A stretch of 64,000 nt of DNA from Paraburkholderia sp041321145 (GTDB lineage: Bacteria > Pseudomonadota > Gammaproteobacteria > Burkholderiales > Burkholderiaceae): the NCBI RefSeq assembly GCF_041321145.1, contig NZ_JBGGWA010000007.1, forward strand, positions 310,001 to 374,000. Reading direction: 5' to 3'. Below, piece by piece: positions 44,506-53,417 of the stretch. The notes under the pieces are model-generated. The model was not told the origin of the DNA, ran no database searches, and saw only the letters and a list, made by a program, of their open reading frames with translations. Position numbers and translations under genes: made by a program. Each line of letters opens with the position of its first letter. Within the stretch, counting starts at the first letter, position 1.

Positions 44506-45693
44506 ATGACAATCAAACGCTTGTGCGGCAAAGCCGGCGTATATGCGGCAGTCGCCACGACCGCGCTGCTCGGCGCCGGCACCGCGATGGCGCAGCAGGT
44601 GGTGCATATCGGCTACTCGGGCCCATTGAGCGGCGGTGCGGCGAAGTACGGCCAGGAAGTACTCGAAGGCATGCAGATGGCCGCCGCCGACGTCAATCAG
44701 GCCGGCATCGAAGTGGCGGGCAAGAAGATCAAGCTCGAGATCGTGCCCCTCGACGACAAGTACAACCCCGCCGAAACCGCGATCAACGCGCGACGCCTCG
44801 CGCAGGAACAGCAGGCCGCCGTGGTGCTCGTGCCGCATTCGGGCGGTGGCTTCGCGGTGCAGACCAGCAACGAGCAGCAGAAACTACTGCTGCTCTCGTA
44901 CACCAGCGTGCCGCAGATCAGCGCGCGCGGCAACAAGCTCACCGTGCGGATTCCGCCTGAATTCACGTCGTATCTGAACGCATTCATCAAGTACGAAATG
45001 GCGACGTACGGCAAGAAGGTCGCGCTCGCCGCGACCGACACCGACTACGGCAAGGTCTGGGTCGCCGCATTCAAACCTGCGTGGCAAGCGGCCGGCGGCA
45101 CGATCGTCGCGGACAATTCAATGTCGTATAACCGCGCCACCGATTTCTATAGCGGCGTGAGCCGTGTGCTCGCGGCCAAACCGGACGTGATGTTTATCGG
45201 CGGCCCGTCCGAGCCGACCGGTCTGATCGCGCAGCAGGCGCGCGAGTTGGGCTTCAAGGGCGGCTTCATCGTGATGGATCAGGCCAAGCTCGACGAAGTG
45301 GCCAAGGTCACCGGCGGCTACGCGCCGCTGAACGGTGCGATCGGCGTATTGCCGCTGGCCAACGATGTCACACCGAATGCGAAAGCCTTCGTGGAGCGCT
45401 TCCGAAAGAGCCATGACGGGCGCGATCCAAGCCAGGAGGTAGCGCTGAACTACACCGCGGTCTATGCGACTGCAATCGCAATGAAACTGGCCGGCAGCGT
45501 CAGCGACGCAACCGCAATCCGCAATCAGTTCGATAAGGCCGTGAAGGCGCTCCCGCCACAGGCTAATCCGCAAAGCGTGACAGGTGTCGACGAACGCGGC
45601 GGCTTCGTGATCGGCAACCCGCTTGCAGCGGTGGTTCAGGGTGGGCAGTTGAAGGCGGTGGGGTTGAATTCGCTGGCGACGGCGGCGAAGTAA
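44506..45693 (+). CDS. HAAT-type ABC transporter substrate-binding protein, LivK-like
   Basis: 395 residues. Signal peptide about 1-29 ending in GAGTAMA. Peripla_BP_6 fold: VVHIGYSGPLSGGAAKYGQ, then DDKYNPAETAINARRL. Ligand not predictable from sequence; the family binds branched-chain amino acids, amides, urea and aromatic or alicyclic acids. AAAGGAG precedes the ATG. The neighbouring CoA ligases and acyl-CoA dehydrogenases favour a carboxylic acid over an amino acid (inference). A terminator follows. Confidence 0.92.
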   Translation: MTIKRLCGKAGVYAAVATTALLGAGTAMAQQVVHIGYSGPLSGGAAKYGQEVLEGMQMAAADVNQAGIEVAGKKIKLEIVPLDDKYNPAETAINARRLAQEQQAAVVLVPHSGGGFAVQTSNEQQKLLLLSYTSVPQISARGNKLTVRIPPEFTSYLNAFIKYEMATYGKKVALAATDTDYGKVWVAAFKPAWQAAGGTIVADNSMSYNRATDFYSGVSRVLAAKPDVMFIGGPSEPTGLIAQQARELGFKGGFIVMDQAKLDEVAKVTGGYAPLNGAIGVLPLANDVTPNAKAFVERFRKSHDGRDPSQEVALNYTAVYATAIAMKLAGSVSDATAIRNQFDKAVKALPPQANPQSVTGVDERGGFVIGNPLAAVVQGGQLKAVGLNSLATAAK

Positions 45694-45712
45694 CGACGTG
45701 ATATAGGCAAAA

Positions 45713-45741
45713 AAAGGCGCCGTGATTTTCGCGGCGCCTTT
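45713..45741. terminator. Intrinsic terminator after the ABC importer operon
   Basis: AAAGGCGCCG (45713-45722) and CGGCGCCTTT (45732-45741) form a 10-bp stem with a 9-base loop. An A-run precedes and T-residues follow, so it can serve both the plus-strand operon and the convergent CoA-ligase gene. Confidence 0.8.
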
Positions 45742-45855
45742 CTCGTTGTCGAAGATGGCATCCCTGCCGCCTTCTGATTACCCCTTCAACGCCTCGATAA
45801 TCTGCGTACGCACTTCCGGCCACTCCGCACACGGATGAGGCGTCTCTACACCTCG

Positions 45856-47412
45856 TCAACGCCCAGCGGGATAGAACTGCTCGCGCAATTCCCGTTTCAG
45901 CACCTTGCCGATTGGGCTGCGCGGCAATGCGTCCATGAAGGTCAGCGCGGAGAGCCGCTGCATCTTGCCGAGCCGCGCGTTGACCCAGGCGAGCAGCTTG
46001 TCGGCGTCGATTTCTGCAAGCGGGCGGCGCACCACGAACGCAACCGGCGTCTCGCCCCACTGCGCCGACTTCGCACCCACCACGGCGACATCCGCAACGT
46101 CCGGGTGCGCGCGCAGTTCAGCCTCCAGGTCGCTCGGATAGACGTTGAAGCCGCCCGAAATGATCATGTCCTTCTTGCGGTCGAGCAGCGTCAAGAAACC
46201 GTCTGCGTCGAAGCGGCCCATGTCGCCCGTGCGGATGAAGCGCTTGCCGCTTGGGTCGTACCACTCCGCCTCGGCGGTTTTGTCCGGTTGCCGGTAGTAG
46301 CCGGTCATCATCGCCGGCGAGTGGCCGACGATTTCCCCGACCTCGCCCGCCGGCACCTCGTTGCCGAGTTCGTCGATCAGGCGGATATCGTGGCCTTCAA
46401 TCGGCTTGCCGACCGTGTGCAGCTTGGTGGGGAATTCGTCGGCCTCCAACTGGCACGAGCCCCCGCCTTCGGTCATGCCGTAGTACTCGGTGAGCTTGCC
46501 CGGCCAGCGCCGCACCACGTCCGCCTTCACGCTGGCCGCGAACGGCGCGCTGGTGCAGAACTTGGCCTGGAAGCCGGAGAGGTCGTAACGGTCGAAGTCC
46601 GGATGCGCCATCAAGCGCTGATACTGGACCGGCACGAGCATCGTATGTGTGACGCGGTAGCGCTGCGCGAGCTCCAGATAACGCGTGGCGTCGAACTTCG
46701 GCATCAACACGACCGTGCCGCCGAAGGTCAGCGTCGGCATGAAGCTCACGAGCGTCGTGTTCGAATATAACGGGGTGGAGATCAGCGTCAAGGCGTCAGG
46801 GCCATAGCCACGCTGAATACTGCGCACCGCGTAGGCCCAACGCATGCCGTGCGACTGCACGATGCCTTTTGGCGTGCCCGTCGTGCCGGACGAATAGATG
46901 ATATTGAACGGCCACGCCGGATCGATCGTTATGGCTTCAGGCGCAGCGCCCGTGGGCGCGAGCCAAGCTTCGAGTGCGGTGCTTCCTGCGTGCATATCGA
47001 GCGCGACGGGGACTGCGCTGATCTCGCTGGCTACTGGTTCGAGGAGACGCTTGACGTCCGCATCGAGGAATAGCAACCGCGCACCAGAATTGCCGATCAT
47101 GCTGACGAGACTCGCCGCGCTCGACGACGGCGCAAGCGGCGCAACCGCGGCCCCAGCCCGCAGGCCGCCGAGAAACGCCACGGCGTATTCCACCGAAGCG
47201 GCCGCGCATAACGCAATCGCATCGCAAGGCTTGATGCCGTCGCGCTGCAACGCAGCGGCAAAGCGATCGACTCGCGCGTCCAGCGCGGCGTAAGTCACGA
47301 CCTCATCGTCGCAGATCAACGCGGCGTGCGAGCCGCGTTCCCTGGCAAAGCGGTGCAGCATGTCGGTAATGCAGACGAACGGTTCGTCCAGTAATGCGTC
47401 AAGCCATGTCAT
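45856..47412 (-). CDS. AMP-dependent acyl-CoA ligase (substrate unknown)
   Basis: 518 residues. P-loop IIYSSGTTGTPKGIVQSHG, then EYYGMTEGGGSCQ, GDMGRFDADGFLTLLDRKKD and the C-terminal catalytic lysine region PRSPIGKVLKRELRE. Activates a carboxylic acid with ATP and CoA. The ATG at 47412 overlaps the stop of the upstream ligase (ATGA). Two different ligases in tandem suggest either two substrates or successive activation of intermediates. Confidence 0.9.
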   Translation of the reverse strand: MTWLDALLDEPFVCITDMLHRFARERGSHAALICDDEVVTYAALDARVDRFAAALQRDGIKPCDAIALCAAASVEYAVAFLGGLRAGAAVAPLAPSSSAASLVSMIGNSGARLLFLDADVKRLLEPVASEISAVPVALDMHAGSTALEAWLAPTGAAPEAITIDPAWPFNIIYSSGTTGTPKGIVQSHGMRWAYAVRSIQRGYGPDALTLISTPLYSNTTLVSFMPTLTFGGTVVLMPKFDATRYLELAQRYRVTHTMLVPVQYQRLMAHPDFDRYDLSGFQAKFCTSAPFAASVKADVVRRWPGKLTEYYGMTEGGGSCQLEADEFPTKLHTVGKPIEGHDIRLIDELGNEVPAGEVGEIVGHSPAMMTGYYRQPDKTAEAEWYDPSGKRFIRTGDMGRFDADGFLTLLDRKKDMIISGGFNVYPSDLEAELRAHPDVADVAVVGAKSAQWGETPVAFVVRRPLAEIDADKLLAWVNARLGKMQRLSALTFMDALPRSPIGKVLKRELREQFYPAGR

Positions 47413-49118
47413 GGCGTGGTGCCTCCGTTGCTCGCCGCGGCAGCGGCCGTGCGCGCCGCATCCTCTTCCTGCAACTTGCGCCACAGAATCTTGCCGCTGC
47501 CTGACTTCGGCAACGACGCGACGAACTCGACGATGCGCGGCGCCTTGTAAGATGCCATCTGCTCATGCGCCCAGTCGATGATCTCCTGCTCGCTGATCGT
47601 GCCGGCGTGCGCCGCAGCAGGCACCACCAGCGCTTTCACGGTTTCGCCGCGCTTCTCGTCTTTCACGCCGATCACGCACACCTCGTGTATCGCCGGATGC
47701 CGGTACATCAGCGCCTCGACCTCCGCGGGCCAGACCTTGTAGCCCGACGCATTGATCATGCGCTTGAGGCGATCGGTCATGAAGAAATACCCCTCCTCGT
47801 CGATATGACCGAGGTCGCCGGTACGCAGAAAACGCTTTCCGTCGAGTTGGATAAACGCTTCTTCGGTACCCTTCGGATTGCGCCAGTAGCCTTGCATCAC
47901 CTGCGGTGCGTTCACAACGATCTCGCCGGTTTCGCCTTGCGGGAGTTCCTGCAACGTGACCGGATCGATCACGCGCGAATCCACGTCGAACACCGGAATG
48001 CCCAGGCATTGGGGCTTTGGCCGATGCGGTGGATTGATGTGCGTGCCGGCAATCGTCTCGGACATGCCGTAACCTTCGACGTAATCGAGGCCCGTCAGCG
48101 ACTTGAGCTTTCTGGCAATGGCGTCCGGCATCGCCGCGCCGCCGCCGCGCGCACCCGTCAGGCTCGACAAATCGTATTCGCCGAGCTTCGGATTCGACAG
48201 AAAGTCGACCATCATCGCCGTGATCGACTGCCACGCGGTCACGCGATATTTCTGCATGCATAGCGCCGCCGCCTCGCGATCCCAGCGTGGCAACACGACG
48301 ATCGTTGCGGCAGAGAAGACCGCGCTGTTCATGCCGCCCTGCATGCCGGTCACGTGAAAGAACGGCAATACCGATAGATAGACGCCATCCGCCGGCGCCG
48401 AAAACCACACGCAGCCGCCGAGCAGCGTGCTCATCACGCTGCGATGCGTATGCATGCAGCCCTTCGGCTTGCCGGTAGTACCGGACGTGTAGGGCATCAC
48501 GCACAGATCGTCCGGACCGGTGGTCAGCGGACCCGGTGCGATGCGCCGTTCGAGCACGTCGCACCAGGGCGTGACGCCGGGAATATCGAAGGATTTGCGC
48601 GGCGCGGACACGAATTCCGGTACCGCAATCGGCGACGGCCGCTTCAGATAATCGCTATAGGTCACGACGATCGCGTGCTCGAGACCCTGACCAGGCTCTT
48701 TACCGATCAGCGGCTCGACGTTCGCAAACAGGCATTGCGGCGCGATGATCGTCGTCGCCCCACTGTCTTCTACATAATGAGCCAACTCACCGCTCATGTT
48801 CATCGGATTGACCGGCACGACTACGGCGTTCGCACGCAAGATCCCGTAGTAAGCAATGATCCATTGCGGGCTGTTCTGCATGTAAAGCAGCACGCGGTCG
48901 CCTGCCTTGACGTGGCACGCCTGCTGAAGGAATCCCGCGATGCACTCGGCTTCGTCCTTGAACTCGCGGAACGTGACCGGCGTGTCGTAGAAGACGATGA
49001 ACGGCTTGTCGGGAAAGCGCGCCGCCGCCACCTCGGCGTTATAGAAAATGTTGGTTTCGGGCAGCGTCAGATGCTTTGGCACTTGCGGCGGCCAATGGGG
49101 ATGATGGCGTTCGTTCAT
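47409..49118 (-). CDS. AMP-dependent acyl-CoA ligase, long-chain/medium-chain type
   Basis: 569 residues. P-loop MPYTSGTTGKPKGCMHTH, EGYGMSETIAGTH, GDLGHIDEEGYFFMTDRLKR and the terminal lysine motif LPKSGSGKILWRKL. N-terminal NIFYNAEVAAARFPDKPFIV resembles fatty-acid CoA ligases. First of a ligase pair, downstream of an acyl-CoA dehydrogenase (129-bp gap) on the same strand. Confidence 0.92.
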   Translation of the reverse strand: MNERHHPHWPPQVPKHLTLPETNIFYNAEVAAARFPDKPFIVFYDTPVTFREFKDEAECIAGFLQQACHVKAGDRVLLYMQNSPQWIIAYYGILRANAVVVPVNPMNMSGELAHYVEDSGATTIIAPQCLFANVEPLIGKEPGQGLEHAIVVTYSDYLKRPSPIAVPEFVSAPRKSFDIPGVTPWCDVLERRIAPGPLTTGPDDLCVMPYTSGTTGKPKGCMHTHRSVMSTLLGGCVWFSAPADGVYLSVLPFFHVTGMQGGMNSAVFSAATIVVLPRWDREAAALCMQKYRVTAWQSITAMMVDFLSNPKLGEYDLSSLTGARGGGAAMPDAIARKLKSLTGLDYVEGYGMSETIAGTHINPPHRPKPQCLGIPVFDVDSRVIDPVTLQELPQGETGEIVVNAPQVMQGYWRNPKGTEEAFIQLDGKRFLRTGDLGHIDEEGYFFMTDRLKRMINASGYKVWPAEVEALMYRHPAIHEVCVIGVKDEKRGETVKALVVPAAAHAGTISEQEIIDWAHEQMASYKAPRIVEFVASLPKSGSGKILWRKLQEEDAARTAAAAASNGGTTP

Positions 49119-49247
49119 AGGCGTCTCCTGCCTGACTGACTGTCTGTCTGTGCGCGTCTCACACTCATGGTGCGCGCTTCGTTCACATCCGCCGCGAGGC
49201 AGACGCGCATGGCTAATGAATCAGGGCCTTCGTAGGCTCAATAAACA

Positions 49248-50474
49248 TCATGAATTCCCGAGGTAGCGCCCGAGTTCCATCTTCGCGATGGCGTTACGGT
49301 GCACTTCGTCGGGCCCATCCGCGAAACGCAGCGTGCGCGAACTCGCATATGCCCGCGCGAGGCCGAAGTCGTCGCTGACCGCGCCGCCGCCATGCACCTG
49401 CATCGCCCAATCGATCACCTGGCACGCCATGCTCGGCGCAGCCACTTTGATCATGGCGATTTCCTGACGCGCGTCCTTGTTGCCGACCGTATCCATCTTG
49501 TGGGCCGCGTTCAGCACCAGAAAGCGCGTCTGGTCGATCATGATGCGCGCATTCGCGATCCGCTCGCGCGTGACGCCCTGATCGGCGATTGGCCGGCCGA
49601 ACGCCACACGTTCCAGCGAGCGGCGGCACATCGCCTCGAGCGCGCGCTCGGCGCGCCCGATCAAACGCATGCAGTGATGGATGCGGCCCGGTCCGAGCCG
49701 CCCTTGCGCGATCTCGAAGCCGCGGCCCTCGCCGAGCAGCATGTTGCCGGCCGGCACGCGCACGTTCTCGAAGGCGATTTCGGCGTGACCGTGCGGAGCG
49801 TCGTCATAGCCGAATACCGGCAGATGGCGCAGCACTTTCACGCCAGGCGTGTCCATCGGCACCAGAATCATCGACTGCTGCTGATGCCGGTTCGTGTGAT
49901 CCGGATTGGACTTGCCCATGAAGATGAGAATCTTGCAGCGCGGATCGTTGGCGCCCGAGGTCCACCATTTGCGGCCGTTCAAAATGTACTCGTCGCCGTC
50001 GCGTTCGATGCGCGCCTCGATATTGGTCGCGTCCGAGGACGCCACGTCCGGCTCCGTCATCGCAAACGCCGAGCGGATCGTGCCGTCGAGCAGCGGCAGC
50101 AGCCATTGTTGTTGCTGCTCGGGCGTGGCGTATCGCACCAGCGTTTCCATGTTGCCGGTGTCCGGCGCGGAGCAGTTGAACGGCTCCGCACCGATATGCG
50201 AGCGCCCCATGATTTCGCACAGCGGCGCGTATTCGAGGTTCGTGAGCCCGGCGCCATATTTAGACTCGGGCAGGAACAGGTTCCACAAGCCGGCGGCCTT
50301 CGCCTTTTCTTTCAATTCCTCGATCACCGGAGCGGGCTGCCACCGGTTGCCCGATTCGCGCGCGGCGTCCATCTGCGTTTCGAAGATCGCCTCGGCTGGA
50401 TAGACATACTCGTCCATGAATGCGTTCAGGCGCTTCTGCAAACTCTTGACCTTGTCCGAGTGCTGAAAATCCAT
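49248..50474 (-). CDS. Acyl-CoA dehydrogenase
   Basis: 408 residues. ACAD signatures AFAMTEPDVASSDATNIE and GRKWWTSGANDPRC, and the C-terminal QVHGGGAVSDDFGLARAYAS. Family of CaiA/FadE-like flavoenzymes acting on short or branched acyl-CoA. The ATG at 50474 has AAGGAGA upstream. Lies between the SDR and the ligases in one leftward series. Confidence 0.92.
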   Translation of the reverse strand: MDFQHSDKVKSLQKRLNAFMDEYVYPAEAIFETQMDAARESGNRWQPAPVIEELKEKAKAAGLWNLFLPESKYGAGLTNLEYAPLCEIMGRSHIGAEPFNCSAPDTGNMETLVRYATPEQQQQWLLPLLDGTIRSAFAMTEPDVASSDATNIEARIERDGDEYILNGRKWWTSGANDPRCKILIFMGKSNPDHTNRHQQQSMILVPMDTPGVKVLRHLPVFGYDDAPHGHAEIAFENVRVPAGNMLLGEGRGFEIAQGRLGPGRIHHCMRLIGRAERALEAMCRRSLERVAFGRPIADQGVTRERIANARIMIDQTRFLVLNAAHKMDTVGNKDARQEIAMIKVAAPSMACQVIDWAMQVHGGGAVSDDFGLARAYASSRTLRFADGPDEVHRNAIAKMELGRYLGNS

Positions 50475-50553
50475 GCGGCGTCTCCTTGTTATGTGCGTGA
50501 GTACGTGAGCGAAGCGCGGCAATACCGCCGCGCTCCACCTCGAACCCGGTCAA

Positions 50554-51327
50554 TCAGACAATGATCGAGCCGCCATCCACCGCGAAATGCTGGCCCGTGA
50601 TGTGACGCGACGCTTCACTCGCGAGGAACACGACCGGACCCTTCAGGTCCTCGTCGCCGCCCAGACGCTGCAATGGCGTGCGTGAGACGATCGTGTCTTC
50701 GAGCTTATCGAGCAACCCCGCCGACATTTTCGATGGGAAAAAGCCCGGGCAGATCGCGTTGACGTTGATGTTGTACTTGCCCCACTCCGAGGCGAGCGCG
50801 CGCGTGAAGTTGATCGCGGCGGCCTTGGACGTGTTGTACGCAATCGTGTTCATGCCGGGCGGCGAACCCTTCAGGCCTGCTACCGAAGCGATATTGATGA
50901 TCTTGCCGGCACGGCGCGGGATCATGCTGCGCTTGCCGACTTCGCGCGCAAGGAAGAACGGCGCGTTGACGTTCAGGTTCATGACCTTGTGCCACGCTTC
51001 GTCGGGATAATCTTCGGCGGGTGCGCCCCATGTCGCGCCCGCGTTGTTCACGAGAATATCGATCTGGCCATGCAGGCCGAGCACGTCGTCCACCAGACCG
51101 GGAATACCCTCGAAGCGCTGCAGATCGTTCACGATGGTCTGCACCTCGATCCCCCGGCCTTGCAGATGGGTTTTCGCTTCGGCGAGTTCGTCGGCCTTGC
51201 GCGCGGTGATCGCCACGCGGCAACCCATTTCTCCCAGCGCCTCGGCCATCTGCAAGCCGAGCCCGCGAGAGCCTCCGGTGATCAGTGCAACCTTGCCGTC
51301 CAGTTGAAACAGGTCTTTCACAGACAT
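50554..51327 (-). CDS. Short-chain dehydrogenase/reductase
   Basis: 257 residues. Cofactor motif TGGSRGLG (TGxxxGxG), NNAGA, catalytic Ser in IINIASVAGL and Y-x3-K in YNTSKAAA; C-terminal ITGQHFAVDGG. The Arg near the cofactor loop (TARKADEL) favours NADPH or NADH as in FabG-like enzymes. The ATG at 51327 follows GGAGG. An operator palindrome lies 21 bp upstream. Probably oxidises a hydroxyacyl intermediate. Confidence 0.92.
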   Translation of the reverse strand: MSVKDLFQLDGKVALITGGSRGLGLQMAEALGEMGCRVAITARKADELAEAKTHLQGRGIEVQTIVNDLQRFEGIPGLVDDVLGLHGQIDILVNNAGATWGAPAEDYPDEAWHKVMNLNVNAPFFLAREVGKRSMIPRRAGKIINIASVAGLKGSPPGMNTIAYNTSKAAAINFTRALASEWGKYNINVNAICPGFFPSKMSAGLLDKLEDTIVSRTPLQRLGGDEDLKGPVVFLASEASRHITGQHFAVDGGSIIV

Positions 51328-51347
51328 TACGACGCTCCTCCAAGTTG

Positions 51348-51362
51348 TTCTGCTATGCAGAC
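51348..51362. promoter_or_regulatory. Operator of the TTCTGC-N3-GCAGAA family at the SDR start
   Basis: TTCTGCTATGCAGAC keeps 11 of 12 arm bases of the consensus, 21 bp before the SDR start codon in the 265-base SDR/dehydrogenase divergent gap. A half site TTCTGCATAGCGG lies near 51555 before the divergent dehydrogenase. Confidence 0.55.
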
Positions 51363-51592
51363 TTTTATTCCAGATTTTGGTGACCATCATACGTGCCGAA
51401 ATTCGGCCTGTAAATAAAAGCACGCTCATTCACTTTCAATATAAACTGACACGCATCGTCGATGGGCGGATCATCGGGACTTACCCGAATGCCGCACTTT
51501 TCAATCGAGCCGCTCTCATACGTTTTGCGCGTTTTCGTGTTTGCCGCGCATCTGTTCTGCATAGCGGCTCAACTTTTGACGGGCTTTTTCCC

Positions 51593-53398
51593 ATGCAAGA
51601 TGCGCTGATCATCAACTCGCGTGATCTGGAGTTCCAGCTGTTCGAAGTGCTCGAGGCCGAGACGCTCACGCAGCGCACGCGCCATGCCGACCATAGCCGC
51701 GAGACCTTCAACGCAGCGCTCGAAACCGCTCATGCGGTTGCCGCCGAAAAGTTCGCCACGCACAACCGTCTCTCGGACGAACACGAGCCGCAATTCGACG
51801 GTCAACGCGTGACGATGCCCGCCGAGGTCAAGGAAGCGCTCGACGCGTTCCGCTCCGCCGGTTTCCTCGCCGCGGGCAAAGACTATGAATGGGGCGGCAT
51901 GCAATTGCCTTCGGTGATTTCCTTTGCATGCCTGTCGCTCTTCAAAAGCGCCAACATCGCCACCTCGTCTTACGCGATGCTCACCACGGCGAATGCGAAC
52001 GTCATCGAACGTTTCGGCAGCGCCGCGCAAAAGCGCAAGTATCTGCAGGCGCTATTCGAAGGCCGCGCGTTCGGCACGATGGCGCTGACCGAGCCGCAAG
52101 CGGGCTCGAGCCTCTCCGATCTCGTCACCAGTGCGACGCCCAACGAAGACGGCACCTATTCGATCCGCGGCAACAAGATTTTCATTTCGGGCGGCGATCA
52201 CGAGTTGAGCGAGAACATCGTCCACCTGGTACTGGCGCGTATTCCTGGCGGGCCGCCGGGCGTCAAGGGCATCTCGCTCTTCACGGTGCCGAAGTTTCAC
52301 GTCAACGACGACGGCAGCTTGGGCGCGCGCAATGACGTCGCGCTCGCGGGGCTGATCCACAAGATGGGCTGGCGCGGCACGACGTCGACGATGCTGTCGT
52401 TCGGCGAGCGCGGCGAATGCATCGGCGAGCTGGTGGGCGAACCGCATCACGGCCTCGCCTACATGTTCCACATGATGAACGAAGCGCGCATCGGCGTCGG
52501 CCTCGGTGCGGTCATGCTCGGCTATCGCGGCTATCTGGCGTCGCTCGATTACGCGCGCGAACGGCCGCAAGGGCGCCGCCCGGATAACAAGAACCCGCTC
52601 GATCCGCAACTGCCGCTGATCGAACATGCCGACGTGCGCCGCATGCTGCTCGCACAAAAGGCCTATGTGGAAGGCGCATACGCGCTATGCCTGTACGCGG
52701 CGCGCCTCGTCGACGAACAGAACACCGGCGGGAGCGACACGGCGCGCGCCGAAGCGGGCCTGCTGCTCGATCTGCTGACGCCGGTGGTGAAGTCGTGGCC
52801 GTCGCAGTGGTGCCTCGAAGCGAATAGCCTGGCGATTCAGATTCACGGCGGCTACGGCTATACGCGTGAATATCCGGTCGAGCAGTTCTACCGCGACAAT
52901 CGCCTGAACATGATTCACGAAGGTACGCACGGCATCCAGGCGCTCGATCTGCTCGGCCGCAAAGTGGTCATGAAACAGGGCGCCGCGCTCAAGCAACTGG
53001 AGCGCGAAATACAACGCAGTAACGATTCAGCGCGCGCTCACCCGGCCCTGCAAGCGTATGCCGATGCGCTAGGCGCGGCATGGCGTGACTTGTCCGGCAC
53101 GGTCGAGGCGTTACTGCCCACGCTTGCTAACGAGAGCGAACGCGTGCTCGCCAATGCGAACGCTTTTCTCGAAGCATTCGGACATATCGTGATTGCGTGG
53201 ACGTGGTTGCGGCAAGCGATCGTGGCGAGTGCCGCGTTACCCGCGGCGAAGAGCGAAGCCGATCGTGACTTCTATCGTGGCAAGCTGCATGCGTGCCAGT
53301 GGTTCTTCCGTTGGGAATTGCCGCGCGTTTCGCTGATGCTTGCAACGCTGCGCGGTCTCGACGATACGACGCTCAGCATGGCGCCGCAGTGGTTCTGA
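51593..53398 (+). CDS. Acyl-CoA dehydrogenase of the ~600-residue DmdC-like class
   Basis: 601 residues. ACAD core with ALTEPQAGSSLSDLVTSATP and QIHGGYGYTREYPVEQFYRD (typical catalytic region), and an extra C-terminal domain of about 120 residues, giving the size and order of DmdC (3-methylthiopropanoyl-CoA dehydrogenase) and FadE5-like enzymes. Substrate therefore uncertain. The ATG at 51593 fits family length; a long upstream open frame covers the divergent promoter and is rejected. Converges on the IclR gene. Confidence 0.88.
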   Translation: MQDALIINSRDLEFQLFEVLEAETLTQRTRHADHSRETFNAALETAHAVAAEKFATHNRLSDEHEPQFDGQRVTMPAEVKEALDAFRSAGFLAAGKDYEWGGMQLPSVISFACLSLFKSANIATSSYAMLTTANANVIERFGSAAQKRKYLQALFEGRAFGTMALTEPQAGSSLSDLVTSATPNEDGTYSIRGNKIFISGGDHELSENIVHLVLARIPGGPPGVKGISLFTVPKFHVNDDGSLGARNDVALAGLIHKMGWRGTTSTMLSFGERGECIGELVGEPHHGLAYMFHMMNEARIGVGLGAVMLGYRGYLASLDYARERPQGRRPDNKNPLDPQLPLIEHADVRRMLLAQKAYVEGAYALCLYAARLVDEQNTGGSDTARAEAGLLLDLLTPVVKSWPSQWCLEANSLAIQIHGGYGYTREYPVEQFYRDNRLNMIHEGTHGIQALDLLGRKVVMKQGAALKQLEREIQRSNDSARAHPALQAYADALGAAWRDLSGTVEALLPTLANESERVLANANAFLEAFGHIVIAWTWLRQAIVASAALPAAKSEADRDFYRGKLHACQWFFRWELPRVSLMLATLRGLDDTTLSMAPQWF

Positions 53399-53417
53399 GG
53401 AGTTCCGCGCACTGCCC

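Noticed and set aside
45764..45850. Leftward peptide ending EVRTQIIEALKG, after the CoA-ligase stop
   Set aside because: Only about 25 codons between stops, no start or ribosome site; possibly a relic but not supportable.
49131..49152. TGAC/TGTC tetranucleotide run before the CoA ligase
   Set aside because: Short, imperfect simple sequence without palindromic structure; no regulatory meaning visible.
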